A stretch of 64,000 nucleotides of DNA from Paracoccus solventivorans (GCF_900142875.1 NZ_FRCK01000002.1:434001-498000), one strand, 5' to 3'; positions 1 through 9,174 are shown, counted from the first letter of the stretch. The notes: a model not told the origin generated them from the letters alone. Translations and numbers: made by a program.

Positions 1-1746
1 CATCATGACGCGGATGCCCGCACGATGCGCCTCAGCGATCGCCAGGGCGGCTTCCTCGCGCGGCGGATCGATGATGCCTACGATACCGACGAAGATCAGG
101 TCCTGTTCGAGACCCTCCCCCGGGGCTACACTTTCCTCCTCCGCAAGTGGCCGGTATGCAACGGCAAGCGTGCGCAGCGCCTCGCCTGAAAGGCGTTCAA
201 CGTCGCCCAGCGCTTCAGCGCGACGAGCGTCGTCAAACGATACGATATCCATGCCGACCCGAACGCGGCTGCACCGGCCGATCAACACATCGGGTGCTCC
301 CTTCGTGATGATGACCAGTTCGCCTTCATGTTCGAGGTCGCGCTCGATGCTCGACATCATCTTGCGGTCGGAACTGAACGGGATTTCCGTGACGCGCTCG
401 AAGCGCTTCTTTCGGCGGTTATCGATACCGAGTTTCCTTTCCGCCACCAGAAACGCCGCTTCAGTGGGATCGCCCTGAATTTCCCACGTCCCGTCTTGCG
501 TTTGCCGAAGGTCGGCATTGCTCGCGAGACTTCCGCCGCTAAGCACCACGATGTGCTCGGCCCTTGCGGCGGCGCCCAGCGGTGTGTGGTTCACTGTCTC
601 GATCCGGCCCTGCGGCGCGTAGCCGACACCGGTGACGCTGCTATCTCCGGAGGCTGTCACTATGCGCTGGATCGTCATTTCCGAGCGCGTCAACGTCCCC
701 GTCTTATCCGAACAGATGACCGTGGCCGCACCGAGGGTTTCGACAGAGGACAGGTTCTTTACTACGGCCTTGTGGGCCGCCATGCGTTGAACGCCGAGCG
801 CCAGCACCAACGACAGGATTGCCGGCAAGCCCTCAGGGACGGCCGCGACAGCGAGTGAAACACCGAGCAGCAGCACGTCAACGACATCGCCGACATCATC
901 GATCGGCGACAAGATCAGGATCGTCGCCACCACGATTGCAGCAATGACGACCACGGCGACACCCAGCATTCGTCCGATAAGTGCCACCTCCCTCTGAAGC
1001 GGCGTTGCCCCTTCCTGGGTTTCGTCGAGCATCGTGGCGATCGCGCCCATTTCGGTACGCATGCCGGTCGCGGTCACGACCGCGCGGCCGGTTCCCTGGA
1101 CGACAGCCGTGCCTTTGAAAACCATCGGCGTCCGCTCCGCGAGCGGTGCTGGAACTGGTAAAGGTTTCGGATCTTTCAGCACCGCTTCGCTTTCGCCTGT
1201 GAGCGACGCTTCCTGAACGCTGAGCGCGGTTGCGGCGAGAAGCCGTGCGTCCGCGCCCACGGCATCGCCTTCTTCAAGGAGCAACACGTCACCCGGAACC
1301 AGTTCAGCGCTCGGAACCCGCCGGCGCTCGCCATCACGAAGAACCGATGACGTCACCGCCGTCATCCGGGCCAAGGCAGCGACGGCGTTGGCGGCCTTTC
1401 GTTCCTGGGTAAAGCCAAGTGCTGCGTTGAAAAAGATGACAGCTGCGATCACGACTGCATCGACAGGCCAGCTCTCATGGCCCTCGATCAGCCAGGCCGC
1501 AGTCGCCACAGCCACCGCGGCGAGCAGGAGATACGTCAAAGGATCAGCAAATTGCGCCAGGATACGTCGCCAGAGCGGTCGTTGCACCCTCTGCCGCAAC
1601 TCGTTGGGGCCATACTGCTCCTGACGCCGCGAGACCTCCGCTGTTGTAAGGCCGACAGCGGGGTCGACGCCAAGCGCGTGCGCAACCGCGTCGGAAGATT
1701 CGAAAGAAGGATCACCCGTCATGGGCGCAAAAGTTTGCACGATCAT
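1..1746 (-). CDS. Cation-transporting P-type ATPase, N-terminal two thirds (cut by window edge)
   Basis: An ATP-driven inner-membrane cation pump of the PMA1/SERCA-like group. About 582 codons are visible and the 3' end lies outside the window. The start of the protein has the cation-ATPase N-terminal domain (LTTAEVSRRQEQYGPNELR), followed by a first pair of membrane helices. The actuator motif SLTGES lies near 1187-1212 and the phosphorylation motif CSDKTGTLT near 690-715. The sequence leaves the window in the nucleotide-binding/HAD part (DPPREEA). In-frame ATGs occur at 1770, 1746 and 1722, none with a good ribosome site, so the start is uncertain. The ion cannot be told from this part. The gene shares its strand with the stress protein gene upstream, suggesting a stress-response set. 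Confidence 0.88.
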   Translation of the reverse strand, partial: MIVQTFAPMTGDPSFESSDAVAHALGVDPAVGLTTAEVSRRQEQYGPNELRQRVQRPLWRRILAQFADPLTYLLLAAVAVATAAWLIEGHESWPVDAVVIAAVIFFNAALGFTQERKAANAVAALARMTAVTSSVLRDGERRRVPSAELVPGDVLLLEEGDAVGADARLLAATALSVQEASLTGESEAVLKDPKPLPVPAPLAERTPMVFKGTAVVQGTGRAVVTATGMRTEMGAIATMLDETQEGATPLQREVALIGRMLGVAVVVIAAIVVATILILSPIDDVGDVVDVLLLGVSLAVAAVPEGLPAILSLVLALGVQRMAAHKAVVKNLSSVETLGAATVICSDKTGTLTRSEMTIQRIVTASGDSSVTGVGYAPQGRIETVNHTPLGAAARAEHIVVLSGGSLASNADLRQTQDGTWEIQGDPTEAAFLVAERKLGIDNRRKKRFERVTEIPFSSDRKMMSSIERDLEHEGELVIITKGAPDVLIGRCSRVRVGMDIVSFDDARRAEALGDVERLSGEALRTLAVAYRPLAEEESVAPGEGLEQDLIFVGIVGIIDPPREEAALAIAEAHRAGIRVMM

Positions 1747-2052
1747 TCCAACATCTCTGCGGGTTACCATTAGCGGCAATGCAGTCCGCAGTTGGTCGTG
1801 TCCCCGCCCTTCTTTGCAGAAACGTTGTACAATAATATGATCTTCGAGCCTCTGTCAGCCAGCGACCAGCTTCCTGGCGGCCAAAGCTTTGAGAGCGACC
1901 CGGGTTGCCGGCGCCGGCTTCGAATTCAATGTCCGTCCCGCCAGCCAGGAAGATGAGGTGGGATTGCGGATTTCGGTACGCATATTGTGCGCAAGGACTT
2001 GCGGTTTCGCTTCCGGACCACGTCGAGGGAGGTAACAAAAATTCTGGTCTCG
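1747..2052. other. Intergenic stretch, no gene seen
   Basis: About 300 bases between the ATPase start and the stop codon of the stress protein gene. Short open frames here have no recognisable protein pattern. The stretch must carry the ribosome site, and perhaps a promoter, for the ATPase, but I could not pick out a convincing pair of promoter boxes. Confidence 0.4.
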
Positions 2053-2892
2053 CTAGTGAGCCATGAACAATTGAACCGGAGGTTGGTCGAGCAAGGAACT
2101 CGTGACCCCGCCAAGGATTGCCTGCCTGAAACGCGAATGTACGAATGCGCCCATGACGATCGTGTCGATCTCCTCTTCCGCCACGAAAAGGCGCAGCCGT
2201 TCGGCTACGTCACGCCGCTCGGCCACAAGGGTAGCAAGCTTGCAGTCAATGCAATGCAGGGCCAGATAAGTGGCAAGGTCTGATCCAGGTGCCATGCGCG
2301 AGAGATCCTTCTCCCCCGTCACCGTGACGGCCACGACCATCGACGCGGCGGCAAGAAGCGGCAACGCATCCCGGACTGCACGCGCACAGCGAGCGCTGCC
2401 GTCCCAGGCGACGACAATCCGTTGCGGTGATGCCGCGCCGCCATGAGGAGGCACGAGTAGCACAGGCCTTCCGCTATCGAACAAAACATCTTCGGCAGCC
2501 TCCCGGAGAGCCGCATCGGCGGCATCGACCGCATCCAGCACTGTGATGTCGTTGACCCGCGCTATATGGACGAATCGGTACGACCCTGTCTCGAACGGGG
2601 AGTGCGGATGCTCGGCAACAAAATCAACGCCTGCCCGCGCGATCACCTTGCCGGCCGCATGCGTTGCGGCGGCACTGAGCGTTTCTAGCCTTGCACTCTC
2701 AGCCTCCAGCCAGCCAACTGCTCTAGCATTGGATATCGGCAAGGGTTCACTGATAGATGGTGCGAAGACGTAAAGCGAAACCACGGCCTGGGAGCGCTGG
2801 GCTATCGCGATCGCGGCTTTCAGGGCCGGCGTTTCGACCCTCTCACCGCCTGGAATGCCGACCAGAATGGATTTGAACGGTCCTGTGGACAT
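2053..2892 (-). CDS. Universal stress protein with two UspA domains
   Basis: A cytoplasmic stress protein of 279 residues. The first Usp domain starts directly at the N-terminus (STGPFKSILVGIPGGE) and the second, from about residue 150, starts with PQRIVVAWDGSARCARAV and ends with TIVMGAFVHSRFRQAILGGV. That ending matches the usual G-x2-G-x9-G(S/T) nucleotide-binding pattern of the family; the last part reads GGVTSSLL. I placed the start at the ATG at 2892 because homologous sequence begins there; the frame is open for another 30 codons upstream. Tandem Usp proteins next to P-type ATPases are common in alphaproteobacterial hypoxia or envelope-stress islands, so co-function is inferred from context only. 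Confidence 0.88.
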   Translation of the reverse strand: MSTGPFKSILVGIPGGERVETPALKAAIAIAQRSQAVVSLYVFAPSISEPLPISNARAVGWLEAESARLETLSAAATHAAGKVIARAGVDFVAEHPHSPFETGSYRFVHIARVNDITVLDAVDAADAALREAAEDVLFDSGRPVLLVPPHGGAASPQRIVVAWDGSARCARAVRDALPLLAAASMVVAVTVTGEKDLSRMAPGSDLATYLALHCIDCKLATLVAERRDVAERLRLFVAEEEIDTIVMGAFVHSRFRQAILGGVTSSLLDQPPVQLFMAH

Positions 2893-3483
2893 CCTGGGAT
2901 GCGTCGTTGCACCTTGTCTCATTTTGATCCGGGCTCCCAATGCTTGCAATAACGGTATTGACCTGTCCCGAGATTGCGACAAATTCTAACCTGTAAGCTG
3001 GATTCCGCAGCCAATACTTGCAAGGCCGAGCAGGGTCATTTGCCGCTGGCGAGGAAACCCGTGCCGAAAAAGACTGTAGTTCGGTCGCCATCCCGGCTGG
3101 CATTCCAAGAATCGATCGACGAATTTGGTCTGGCGCGCGACAAAATCGCATGAGTTTTGGCAGTCGTCGAGGTTCTTGAGAGGACCGGCCTGATCTCCCA
3201 GAATACGCAACGCCGTTAAAAGCCCTGCACAGAAGAATTTTGACCAGAGCATCAACTACGCGTCAGGGGAACGGTATGAACACCAGTTCCCAATTCCAAC
3301 ACTGAACGTGCGGATCTCCATCTTGGCGACGGCTTCAGCCGATACGCCGTATACGTTGATGCAGACCAATAGTTGCCATCAGAAATAAACCTCTTGCCGA
3401 CGGGCGGGCCATACGTTGTCTTCCGACTTTCAATCCACTTGCGGTCAAGCGACATTTTGAGCACGTTCCATCGGAACGGCAAA
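2893..3483. other. Divergent intergenic stretch, no gene seen
   Basis: About 590 bases between the divergently read stress protein and patatin genes. Its composition is less GC-rich than the flanks. A minus-strand open frame of 89 codons (2986-3255) crosses it, but it shows no family signature and no good ribosome site. It probably holds the promoters for both neighbours; no box pair is convincing. Confidence 0.4.
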
Positions 3484-4446
3484 ATGCCGCGACGCGGCAG
3501 GAATGGAACGGTGGTTGGCGCCAATGGCTACAAGGTAGGTCTGGCGCTCGGCGGCGGCGCCGCGCGAGGGTGGTCGCATATCGGCGTCATCGAAGCGCTG
3601 CTCGAAGCGGGCATCGAGCCAGTCGCCATTGCCGGCACCTCGATGGGCGCATTGGTCGGTGGCGCCTATGCCGCCGGCAGGCTCGACGCGCTACGGAAAT
3701 GGGCCGAAGCGTTGGACCGAAAGGCCATGGTGTCGCTCCTCGACATTAGCCTTACCAGGGGCGGTGTCGTCGATGGACAACGTATCCAGAACCTCTTGGT
3801 CGAATTGGGCATTGGCCAGTTGATTGAATCCTTTCCCGTTGCGTTCGCGGCGGTGGCGACCGATCTGGCCGACGGGAGCGAAATCTGGCTGGAGAAGGGA
3901 CCGGCGGCGGCCGCGATACGCGCCTCGATCTCGATGCCCGGGATTTTCAGCCCGGTCTTGCTGGAAGACAGGTGGCTCGTCGATGGCGGGTTGATCAACC
4001 GAGTTCCGGTCTCGACCTGTCGCGCGCTTGGCGCGGACTTTGTCATCGCCGTCAGCGTCAGCGAGGGGCTTCTGGACCGACGCAGGGAAAAGCTGCGCGC
4101 CGGCCTCGGCGGCAACGAAGACGCGGAGCGCGAGGCGCGGGTGTCGCAGATGCTGGGTCAGGTGCCGGCAGGCCTGCGCAGCCCTGCGGAGCATATTTTG
4201 CCCTATCTGGTGAAGGGCGGGCCGCAATCCCCCGGCTATTTCGACGTGCTGGTCAATTCCCTGAACATCATGCAGGAAAGAATCACCCGTTCGCGGCTGG
4301 CGGGAGAGCCGCCGCATGTGATGATTGCACCGGAGGTCGCTTCCATCAACCTGCTCGAATTCGATCGCGCAAAGGAAACCATCGCCGCCGGTCGCGCCGC
4401 GGTCGAAAGGACCATCGGTGCGATCAGGGATATGCTGTCGTGCTGA
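3484..4446 (+). CDS. Patatin-like phospholipase (RssA/YlbK type)
   Basis: A predicted lipid acyl hydrolase of 320 residues. The catalytic elements of the patatin fold are all present. The glycine-rich oxyanion loop is GGGAARG (residues 23-29), the nucleophile elbow is GTSMG with Ser53, and the catalytic aspartate is in DGG (Asp167), giving the Ser-Asp dyad of the family. There is no signal peptide from the chosen ATG. The frame is open 37 codons further upstream, but the patatin fold begins just after 3484 and the purine-rich stretch CGGAACGG precedes it. It is followed about 100 bases later by a phospholipase D-like gene on the same strand, so the pair may act on membrane lipids. The true substrate is unknown. 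Confidence 0.9.
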   Translation: MPRRGRNGTVVGANGYKVGLALGGGAARGWSHIGVIEALLEAGIEPVAIAGTSMGALVGGAYAAGRLDALRKWAEALDRKAMVSLLDISLTRGGVVDGQRIQNLLVELGIGQLIESFPVAFAAVATDLADGSEIWLEKGPAAAAIRASISMPGIFSPVLLEDRWLVDGGLINRVPVSTCRALGADFVIAVSVSEGLLDRRREKLRAGLGGNEDAEREARVSQMLGQVPAGLRSPAEHILPYLVKGGPQSPGYFDVLVNSLNIMQERITRSRLAGEPPHVMIAPEVASINLLEFDRAKETIAAGRAAVERTIGAIRDMLSC

Positions 4447-4552
4447 TGCCGCCGGGAAGATCGCGACAACTCTTCCGCTCTTCGTAATTGGCGCTTTTCC
4501 CCGGACACTTGGATAAGATACGCTGGATGCGACGTGCTGTAGACAGAGGGGG

Positions 4553-6115
4553 GTGCCACAACACGTGCTGAAGAAGATCGGCCTGACGCTGGCTGTGGTC
4601 ATCGCGATTCTGGCCGCCGCCCATATCCTATTCAGGCCCCCCTCGCTGGAGGGACGGACCGTCTCCGAGGCCGTCGAAGCGTCGGTATCGACCGCGCTCG
4701 GCGCGGCCCTGCTGGCACCGGCAGCGCGACAGGGCGGAGAGAGCGGCGTCTTGCCGTTGCTCGATGGCCCTGATGCTTTCGCGGCCCGCGTAGCGCTGAT
4801 TCGTGCTGCCGAGGTGGCCCTCGACGTCCGGTACTACATCTGGAACCGTGACGCGACCGGGCTGATCCTGCTTGACGAGTTGCGCAAGGCGGCTGAGCGC
4901 GGGGTGCGCATTCGCCTCCTGCTTGATGATAACGGCATAGGCGGTCTCGATGAGGATCTCGCCGCCCTCGACGCTTTGCCGAACGTCGAAGTCAGACTGT
5001 TCAATCCTTTCATCCTGCGCAGCTTCAAGACGCTCGGCTACGCGTTCGATTTCGTTCGGCTGAATCGGCGGATGCACAACAAGTCGCTCACCGTGGACGG
5101 AGCGGTCAGCATCCTTGGCGGCCGTAACATCGGCGACATCTATTTCGGATTCGGGACAGGCGTCGGGTACATCGATACCGACGTCATGGTCGCGGGTCAG
5201 GCCGCCGCCGACATCGGCAGCGACTTCGACCGCTACTGGCAAAGCCGTTCCTCCCACCCGATCGATCGAATCGTCGACGATCCGGGGCAGGGTTCGCTCG
5301 ACCGGCTGATTTCGGACGCGAAGGAGGCGGGGGAATCGGCGGAGGGCAGGCTCTATGCCGAACGGCTGCGGCAATCCGACATCGTCACCCGGATGGCCGC
5401 GGGCCAGTTGACGCTCGAATGGGTCAAGGTCGCGCTGGTCAGCGACGATCCCGCCAAGGGACTTGGAGAGGCCGAGAACCGCGACCTGCTTTTCACTCAA
5501 CTGATGACGCTGCTGTCCAGGCCGTCACGTTCGGTCGATATTGTCTCCGCCTACTTCGTTCCGGGCAGGGAATTCACGGCCGCGCTGGCTCGAGCTGCAG
5601 ATCAGGGCGTCAGCGTGCGGATACTCACCAATTCGCAGGCGGCTACCGATGTGGTCGTCGTGCATAGCGCCTATGTGAAGTATCGGCCGGATCTGTTGCG
5701 CTCGGGCGTTGAGCTTTACGAACTGAAGCCCGAGTTCGCGGTGCAGGACGAACCCGACGCCCGAGGGCTCGTAGGCTCGTCCAGCGCAAGCCTTCATTCC
5801 AAGACCCTCGCTGTCGACGGAGAGCGGATCTTTATCGGCTCGTTCAATTTCGATCTGCGTTCCCTGCTCCTCAATACCGAGATGGGCGTCGTCATCGACA
5901 GTCCGCGCATGGCATGCGGGCTTTCCGCCGCCTATTCGGAACGCTATCGGCTGATGAGTTACGTGCCGAAACTGACCGACGACGGCGCGATGGTGTGGGA
6001 CGAAGTCGGAATTGACGGAAAGCCGATCCGCCACGAGGAGGAACCGGGAACGAATACCCTGTCGCGCTTTTCCCTCTGGTTTCTCGGTCTGCTCCCGATC
6101 GAATGGCTGCTTTGA
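4553..6115 (+). CDS. Phospholipase D / cardiolipin synthase-like protein
   Basis: A 520-residue member of the PLD superfamily with two HKD motifs: HNKSLTVDG (His175, Lys177, Asp182) and HSKTLAVDG (His415, Lys417, Asp422). The two half-sites together form one active site for phosphodiester or transphosphatidylation chemistry. The N-terminus has a hydrophobic segment (residues about 9-26), so the enzyme is probably anchored in the inner membrane facing the periplasm. The start shown is a GTG; a second GTG four codons later fits the AGAGGGGG ribosome site at 4544-4551 better. Its length and two-HKD layout resemble cardiolipin synthases, but other bacterial PLD-like proteins look the same, so the exact reaction is not claimed. 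Confidence 0.88.
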   Translation: MPQHVLKKIGLTLAVVIAILAAAHILFRPPSLEGRTVSEAVEASVSTALGAALLAPAARQGGESGVLPLLDGPDAFAARVALIRAAEVALDVRYYIWNRDATGLILLDELRKAAERGVRIRLLLDDNGIGGLDEDLAALDALPNVEVRLFNPFILRSFKTLGYAFDFVRLNRRMHNKSLTVDGAVSILGGRNIGDIYFGFGTGVGYIDTDVMVAGQAAADIGSDFDRYWQSRSSHPIDRIVDDPGQGSLDRLISDAKEAGESAEGRLYAERLRQSDIVTRMAAGQLTLEWVKVALVSDDPAKGLGEAENRDLLFTQLMTLLSRPSRSVDIVSAYFVPGREFTAALARAADQGVSVRILTNSQAATDVVVVHSAYVKYRPDLLRSGVELYELKPEFAVQDEPDARGLVGSSSASLHSKTLAVDGERIFIGSFNFDLRSLLLNTEMGVVIDSPRMACGLSAAYSERYRLMSYVPKLTDDGAMVWDEVGIDGKPIRHEEEPGTNTLSRFSLWFLGLLPIEWLL

Positions 6116-6160
6116 AGAGCCGTAGTTCGGCAAGCTACGTTGGCCGAATGTCGGTCGGGT

Positions 6161-6736
6161 CTAACCCGCTTGATGCGAGCGCTTGAGCATGATGGCGAAC
6201 ACCGCCAGCGCTACCCCGTGAAAAGCCAGATCGACCGCGAGCAGCATTCCGATCAGCCAGAGACTGTTGAGAGGCCAGCCCGCCAGGACGATGATCCCGG
6301 CAAGGAGCGTGACCGTTCCGGCCGCCAACATCCAGCTCGCAAAACTCGCCGGCCGGAGCGAGAAGCCGGCCGCAATCCGCAACACGCCCACCACCAGAAG
6401 GCTGAACCCGAGAAGCAGAGTCAGAACCGACGAGGCAAGCAGCGGATTGAAGAATGCAAGGACACCCGCGACCGAATAAAGCAGGCCTATCAGAAACCAG
6501 TTCAGGAACGGTCGCCACCCACTCACCTGAAAAGCGTAGGCAATCTGCAATATCCCCGCGATCAGCATCGTGGCGCCGACATAATAGATCGAAGCCACCG
6601 TGGCGATCGTGACGTTGAAGAACGCAACGATGCCAAGGCCGCAGATCGCAAGCCCGAATGCCAGCAGCAGTCCCCACCGTTCGCGCAGCAGCATCAGATC
6701 CTTGTTCGCGATCGGACCGAATATTGTGGCAATCAT
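6161..6736 (-). CDS. HdeD-family acid-resistance membrane protein (DUF308)
   Basis: A 191-residue integral membrane protein made of six hydrophobic helices in three repeated pairs, each with the small-residue-rich pattern of the HdeD/DUF308 family (for example LLLGFSLLVVGVLRIAAGF). In Escherichia coli HdeD contributes to acid resistance at high cell density; the role here is inferred from family membership. It converges with the phospholipase D-like gene, leaving 45 bases between the two stop codons. Confidence 0.88.
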   Translation of the reverse strand: MIATIFGPIANKDLMLLRERWGLLLAFGLAICGLGIVAFFNVTIATVASIYYVGATMLIAGILQIAYAFQVSGWRPFLNWFLIGLLYSVAGVLAFFNPLLASSVLTLLLGFSLLVVGVLRIAAGFSLRPASFASWMLAAGTVTLLAGIIVLAGWPLNSLWLIGMLLAVDLAFHGVALAVFAIMLKRSHQAG

Positions 6737-7452
6737 GCTTGCTTTCCCAATTCTGCGTCAGTTGGCGGTATCGGACGAACCATGAAGTGCATACTTGCGC
6801 ATCGGAGGCGTCGAGCTGCTCCTGAAGTGGTCTCTGGAAGCGGGCTTCCCGACCGGGCGGTGGAGTCAGCGAGACGCGTCCTGCGAAGCTCGACATCCGA
6901 CCGGAACCTTAGCAGGTTGGACCTCACGCACAACCGGAAACAGCGATCCGATCGTTTCGGAATCGATCGTTCCGCGATTGGTCTTGCCGCACGGGATCGT
7001 CTGGTTTTGACCGCTCACAAACTTGCCTCGCATTGATGCTACCTTGAAAACCGTTCCGGTCAAGGTGGGAATTCGTGTCAGGGATTGAGGCAGACATGGC
7101 GGCCAACGAAACGAGGGACCGCTGCCCTCCCACTATTCGAGAACCAGAATTTCCACGAGGCCGCGACGATATCGCTTCTCGTTTTGCTTCACAAAGATTT
7201 CGCGCCCCAGAAAGCTATAGCGTAAATGTAGTGATCATCACTATCGGTCGCGGCCCGCCACTCAATCCCCACATAGCCAGCATTTACTGCCTTATGGCGA
7301 AGCTATGTGCTGAAAAATGAGTAGCATTTTGTAACGCGACAGAAACATGGGTGTTCTAGGGCCTGACCGCGCTCATGCGGGAACAGGTGGGATTAGGCGG
7401 TAAAACCCAACAATTGCTGGAGATTGGCGCTCCGAGCGCGATCTGCAGACCG
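6737..7452. other. Intergenic stretch between stress island and prophage end
   Basis: About 700 bases with no supported gene. Open frames on both strands (for instance an 81-codon GTG-started frame at 7075-7320) have no recognisable protein pattern. It contains a 15-base palindrome at 7229-7243, listed separately. The stretch immediately upstream of the HdeD-like gene probably holds its promoter. Confidence 0.45.
7229..7243. promoter_or_regulatory. Perfect 15-base palindrome, possible operator
   Basis: TAGTGATCATCACTA: arms of seven bases around a central C, in an AT-richer patch inside an otherwise gene-free stretch. It has the size of a dimeric regulator site but no gene starts close downstream on either strand, so its role is unknown. 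Confidence 0.3.
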
Positions 7453-7460
7453 TGTGCCGT

Positions 7461-7690
7461 CCATTTGCATGTTAGAACGACATCGGTTCGAGCCGCTGCG
7501 AAAGTCGGTTGCACAGGGAGCGGGTGACGCCCGCGCGCGGCCTGTTTGAAACCCCGTAACATCACAGGTTTAGCGGCTGATTTCGTGACCCCGCAATCAT
7601 ACCTACGGAATGACGAAGGTGCAAATCCTGCACGGTCCGAACGGTGCATTTGCATGTTGCGTAAAATCAACGGGTTACGCGCTGATCGCC
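7461..7690. repeat. Three imperfect ~40-base repeats, probable transposase-binding right end
   Basis: Copies lie at about 7461-7500, 7540-7583 and 7647-7690. Copies one and three share the 12-mer CATTTGCATGTT. Copies two and three share the pattern CGTAA(C/A)ATCA, then GGTT, then GCTGAT. Arrays of three such sites within a few hundred bases are typical of Mu-like phage ends. The first TG inside the outermost copy, at 7453, is a candidate for the exact terminus (Mu-type elements begin TG), but the other end is deleted, so no target-site duplication can be compared. Confidence 0.55.
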
Positions 7691-7754
7691 GGGCAATCGT
7701 CGAGAAAACGCCAATCCGGGCCATACCCGCATACCGTTGCGGTGTATGCATAGC

Positions 7755-8114
7755 TTACCGCCTCCTGCCGACCCCTGCCGTCAGGATCGCCACCACCGCG
7801 GCGATGGCGGCGGCGGCGAGGCGGCGGCGGTGTTGCCAGGTGGCGGCGGCGGCGGTGGCGCCGAGGGTGACGGCGGTCCAGTCGAGGGCGCTGTCCCAGG
7901 GCGAGGCGCCGGCGAGCAGCAGCTGGCCGCCCTCCCAGAGCAGGCCATAGGCGAGGCTGACGGCTGCCGCGGCGGCGGCGGGACGGGCGGCGGCCATGGC
8001 CAGCACCGCCAGGGCGGCGCCGATCGCCCAGTGGCCCAGCAGCGCCGCGGCCCAGGCATAGGCGTCGGCCTGCGCCTCGGGCTCGGCGAACATCTGGCGC
8101 AGCAGCTCGATCAT
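7755..8114 (-). CDS. Small phage membrane protein
   Basis: 119 residues, last gene of the late tail operon. After a short polar start it is almost entirely hydrophobic, with about four alanine-rich helices, ending in a basic tail (AGVGRRR). The start codon overlaps the stop of the gene before it (ATGA at 8111-8114), indicating translational coupling. A membrane protein at the end of a tail operon could belong to lysis or superinfection exclusion, but nothing in the sequence decides this. Confidence 0.65.
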   Translation of the reverse strand: MIELLRQMFAEPEAQADAYAWAAALLGHWAIGAALAVLAMAAARPAAAAAAVSLAYGLLWEGGQLLLAGASPWDSALDWTAVTLGATAAAATWQHRRRLAAAAIAAVVAILTAGVGRRR

Positions 8115-8770
8115 CCCTGCACCCAGGCGACCAGCTGCCCGCGCTCGGCCTCAGACGGGACCCGGTCATAGATCGCCATGCGGCGGATCGTGCCGGCGCC
8201 GCGCCAGGCCGGATTGCCGTCCTGAGGCTTGTAGCCGACGAACAGATGCGACGTGGCGACCGGATTGTGGTTGGGGATCGGGTCCATATACCAGCTGGTG
8301 GTGCCCGGCGCATGGTCGACCATGTTGGCCCCGGTCGCAGCTGCCCAGATCTCCCCGACGAAATCAGAGGGCGGCTCGGGCAGGCTCACCAGCTTGCCCG
8401 CTCCCGGGGAGGTATAAACCGCAATGCCCGTCCCCCAGTCCCGCTGAACATAGAAGGTATTTGTCAGCCAGAGGTTATCGGTCGGATCGCCGACGTAGAA
8501 TACTGCGGTCTCGCTCTCGGCCGTGGCGGCCTGATGATACGAAATTACCACGTAGAGCGGCCCGGCCGGCCTCGGCATGGCGATCGGCGGGACAGCCGCG
8601 CCGGTTTCGGTGAATGCGATCGGCGTGTCGGTATGCCAGATCAGCCCGGCGGTAATCGGCGGCAACGCCGGCCCGGAGGCCCGTGCCCAGACCAGCTGCG
8701 CCCCCAGATAGATGCGCTGTGCGGCCTTGTCGCCGATGTAGACCGCCCCGGCCTCGGCCAGCGCGGTCAT
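8111..8770 (-). CDS. Phage tail fibre/appendage protein, possibly lectin-like
   Basis: 219 residues. The N-terminus (YIGDKAAQRIYLGAQLVW) follows a short pattern common at the ends of phage appendage proteins. The rest is rich in aromatic and beta-forming residues, and the end (GTIRRMAIYDRVPSEAERGQ) resembles the last strand of concanavalin/LamG-like jelly-roll domains. A role in binding the host surface is inferred. It overlaps both neighbours by four bases (ATGA), so it is part of one coupled late operon. Confidence 0.65.
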   Translation of the reverse strand: MTALAEAGAVYIGDKAAQRIYLGAQLVWARASGPALPPITAGLIWHTDTPIAFTETGAAVPPIAMPRPAGPLYVVISYHQAATAESETAVFYVGDPTDNLWLTNTFYVQRDWGTGIAVYTSPGAGKLVSLPEPPSDFVGEIWAAATGANMVDHAPGTTSWYMDPIPNHNPVATSHLFVGYKPQDGNPAWRGAGTIRRMAIYDRVPSEAERGQLVAWVQG

Positions 8771-8973
8771 TCCGTTACCACGTACATGACCCCGGGCGTG
8801 GGCGGATCGAGTGCTTCATAGGCCGCCTGGGTAATCTCGACCCAGCCGGGGTTGAGCCGCGTCCCCCCGACATAGAGGTCGAACCCCGCGCCGACCCGCA
8901 CGAAATACAGCGCGTCCGGGTCGGGCTCGGCCGGCAGGGCGCCGACGATCTTGCTCAGTGCGACATCAGCCAT
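8767..8973 (-). CDS. Small phage tail-associated protein
   Basis: 68 residues, no family recognised with certainty. It has alternating short beta-like stretches (ALYFVRVGAGFDLYVGGTRL) like small structural adaptor proteins near tail fibres. It begins 6 bases after the preceding gene and overlaps the next one by ATGA, so it belongs to the same coupled operon. Confidence 0.6.
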   Translation of the reverse strand: MADVALSKIVGALPAEPDPDALYFVRVGAGFDLYVGGTRLNPGWVEITQAAYEALDPPTPGVMYVVTE

Positions 8974-8979
8974 CCCCGG

Positions 8980-9174
8980 TCACCAGTTGGTGCTGGACCA
9001 GGCGATGGTCGGGCGCTGGCCGCGATAGGTCAGGTTCTGGCCCTCGTCCTCGCCAAGCGCGTCGAGCTGGGTCTTGTTGACGTGGTTGTGGCTGGCGGTG
9101 ACGGCGGCATCGATCTGGGCGGGGCTGCTGGTCGGGCGGCCGATGATCCCGTCCCAGGCCAAGGTCAGGTCCAT
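8980..9174 (-). CDS. Small phage tail-associated protein
   Basis: 64 residues. The central part (AQIDAAVTASHNHVNKTQLDA) is a short helical and turn pattern often found in tail-fibre proteins before a trimerising region. It overlaps the preceding gene by 10 bases. No function can be assigned beyond membership in the appendage gene run. Confidence 0.6.
   Translation of the reverse strand: MDLTLAWDGIIGRPTSSPAQIDAAVTASHNHVNKTQLDALGEDEGQNLTYRGQRPTIAWSSTNW

Noticed and set aside
2986..3255. 89-codon minus-strand gene
   Set aside because: No recognisable family, no ribosome site, and a cysteine- and tryptophan-rich mix that looks unselected.
7075..7320. 81-codon GTG-started gene
   Set aside because: No domain, no convincing ribosome site, and it spans the perfect palindrome at 7229, which suggests non-coding DNA.
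7453..7695. CRISPR array from repeated 12-mers
   Set aside because: Only three diverged copies with unequal spacing and no cas genes; the arrangement fits a Mu-like phage end.
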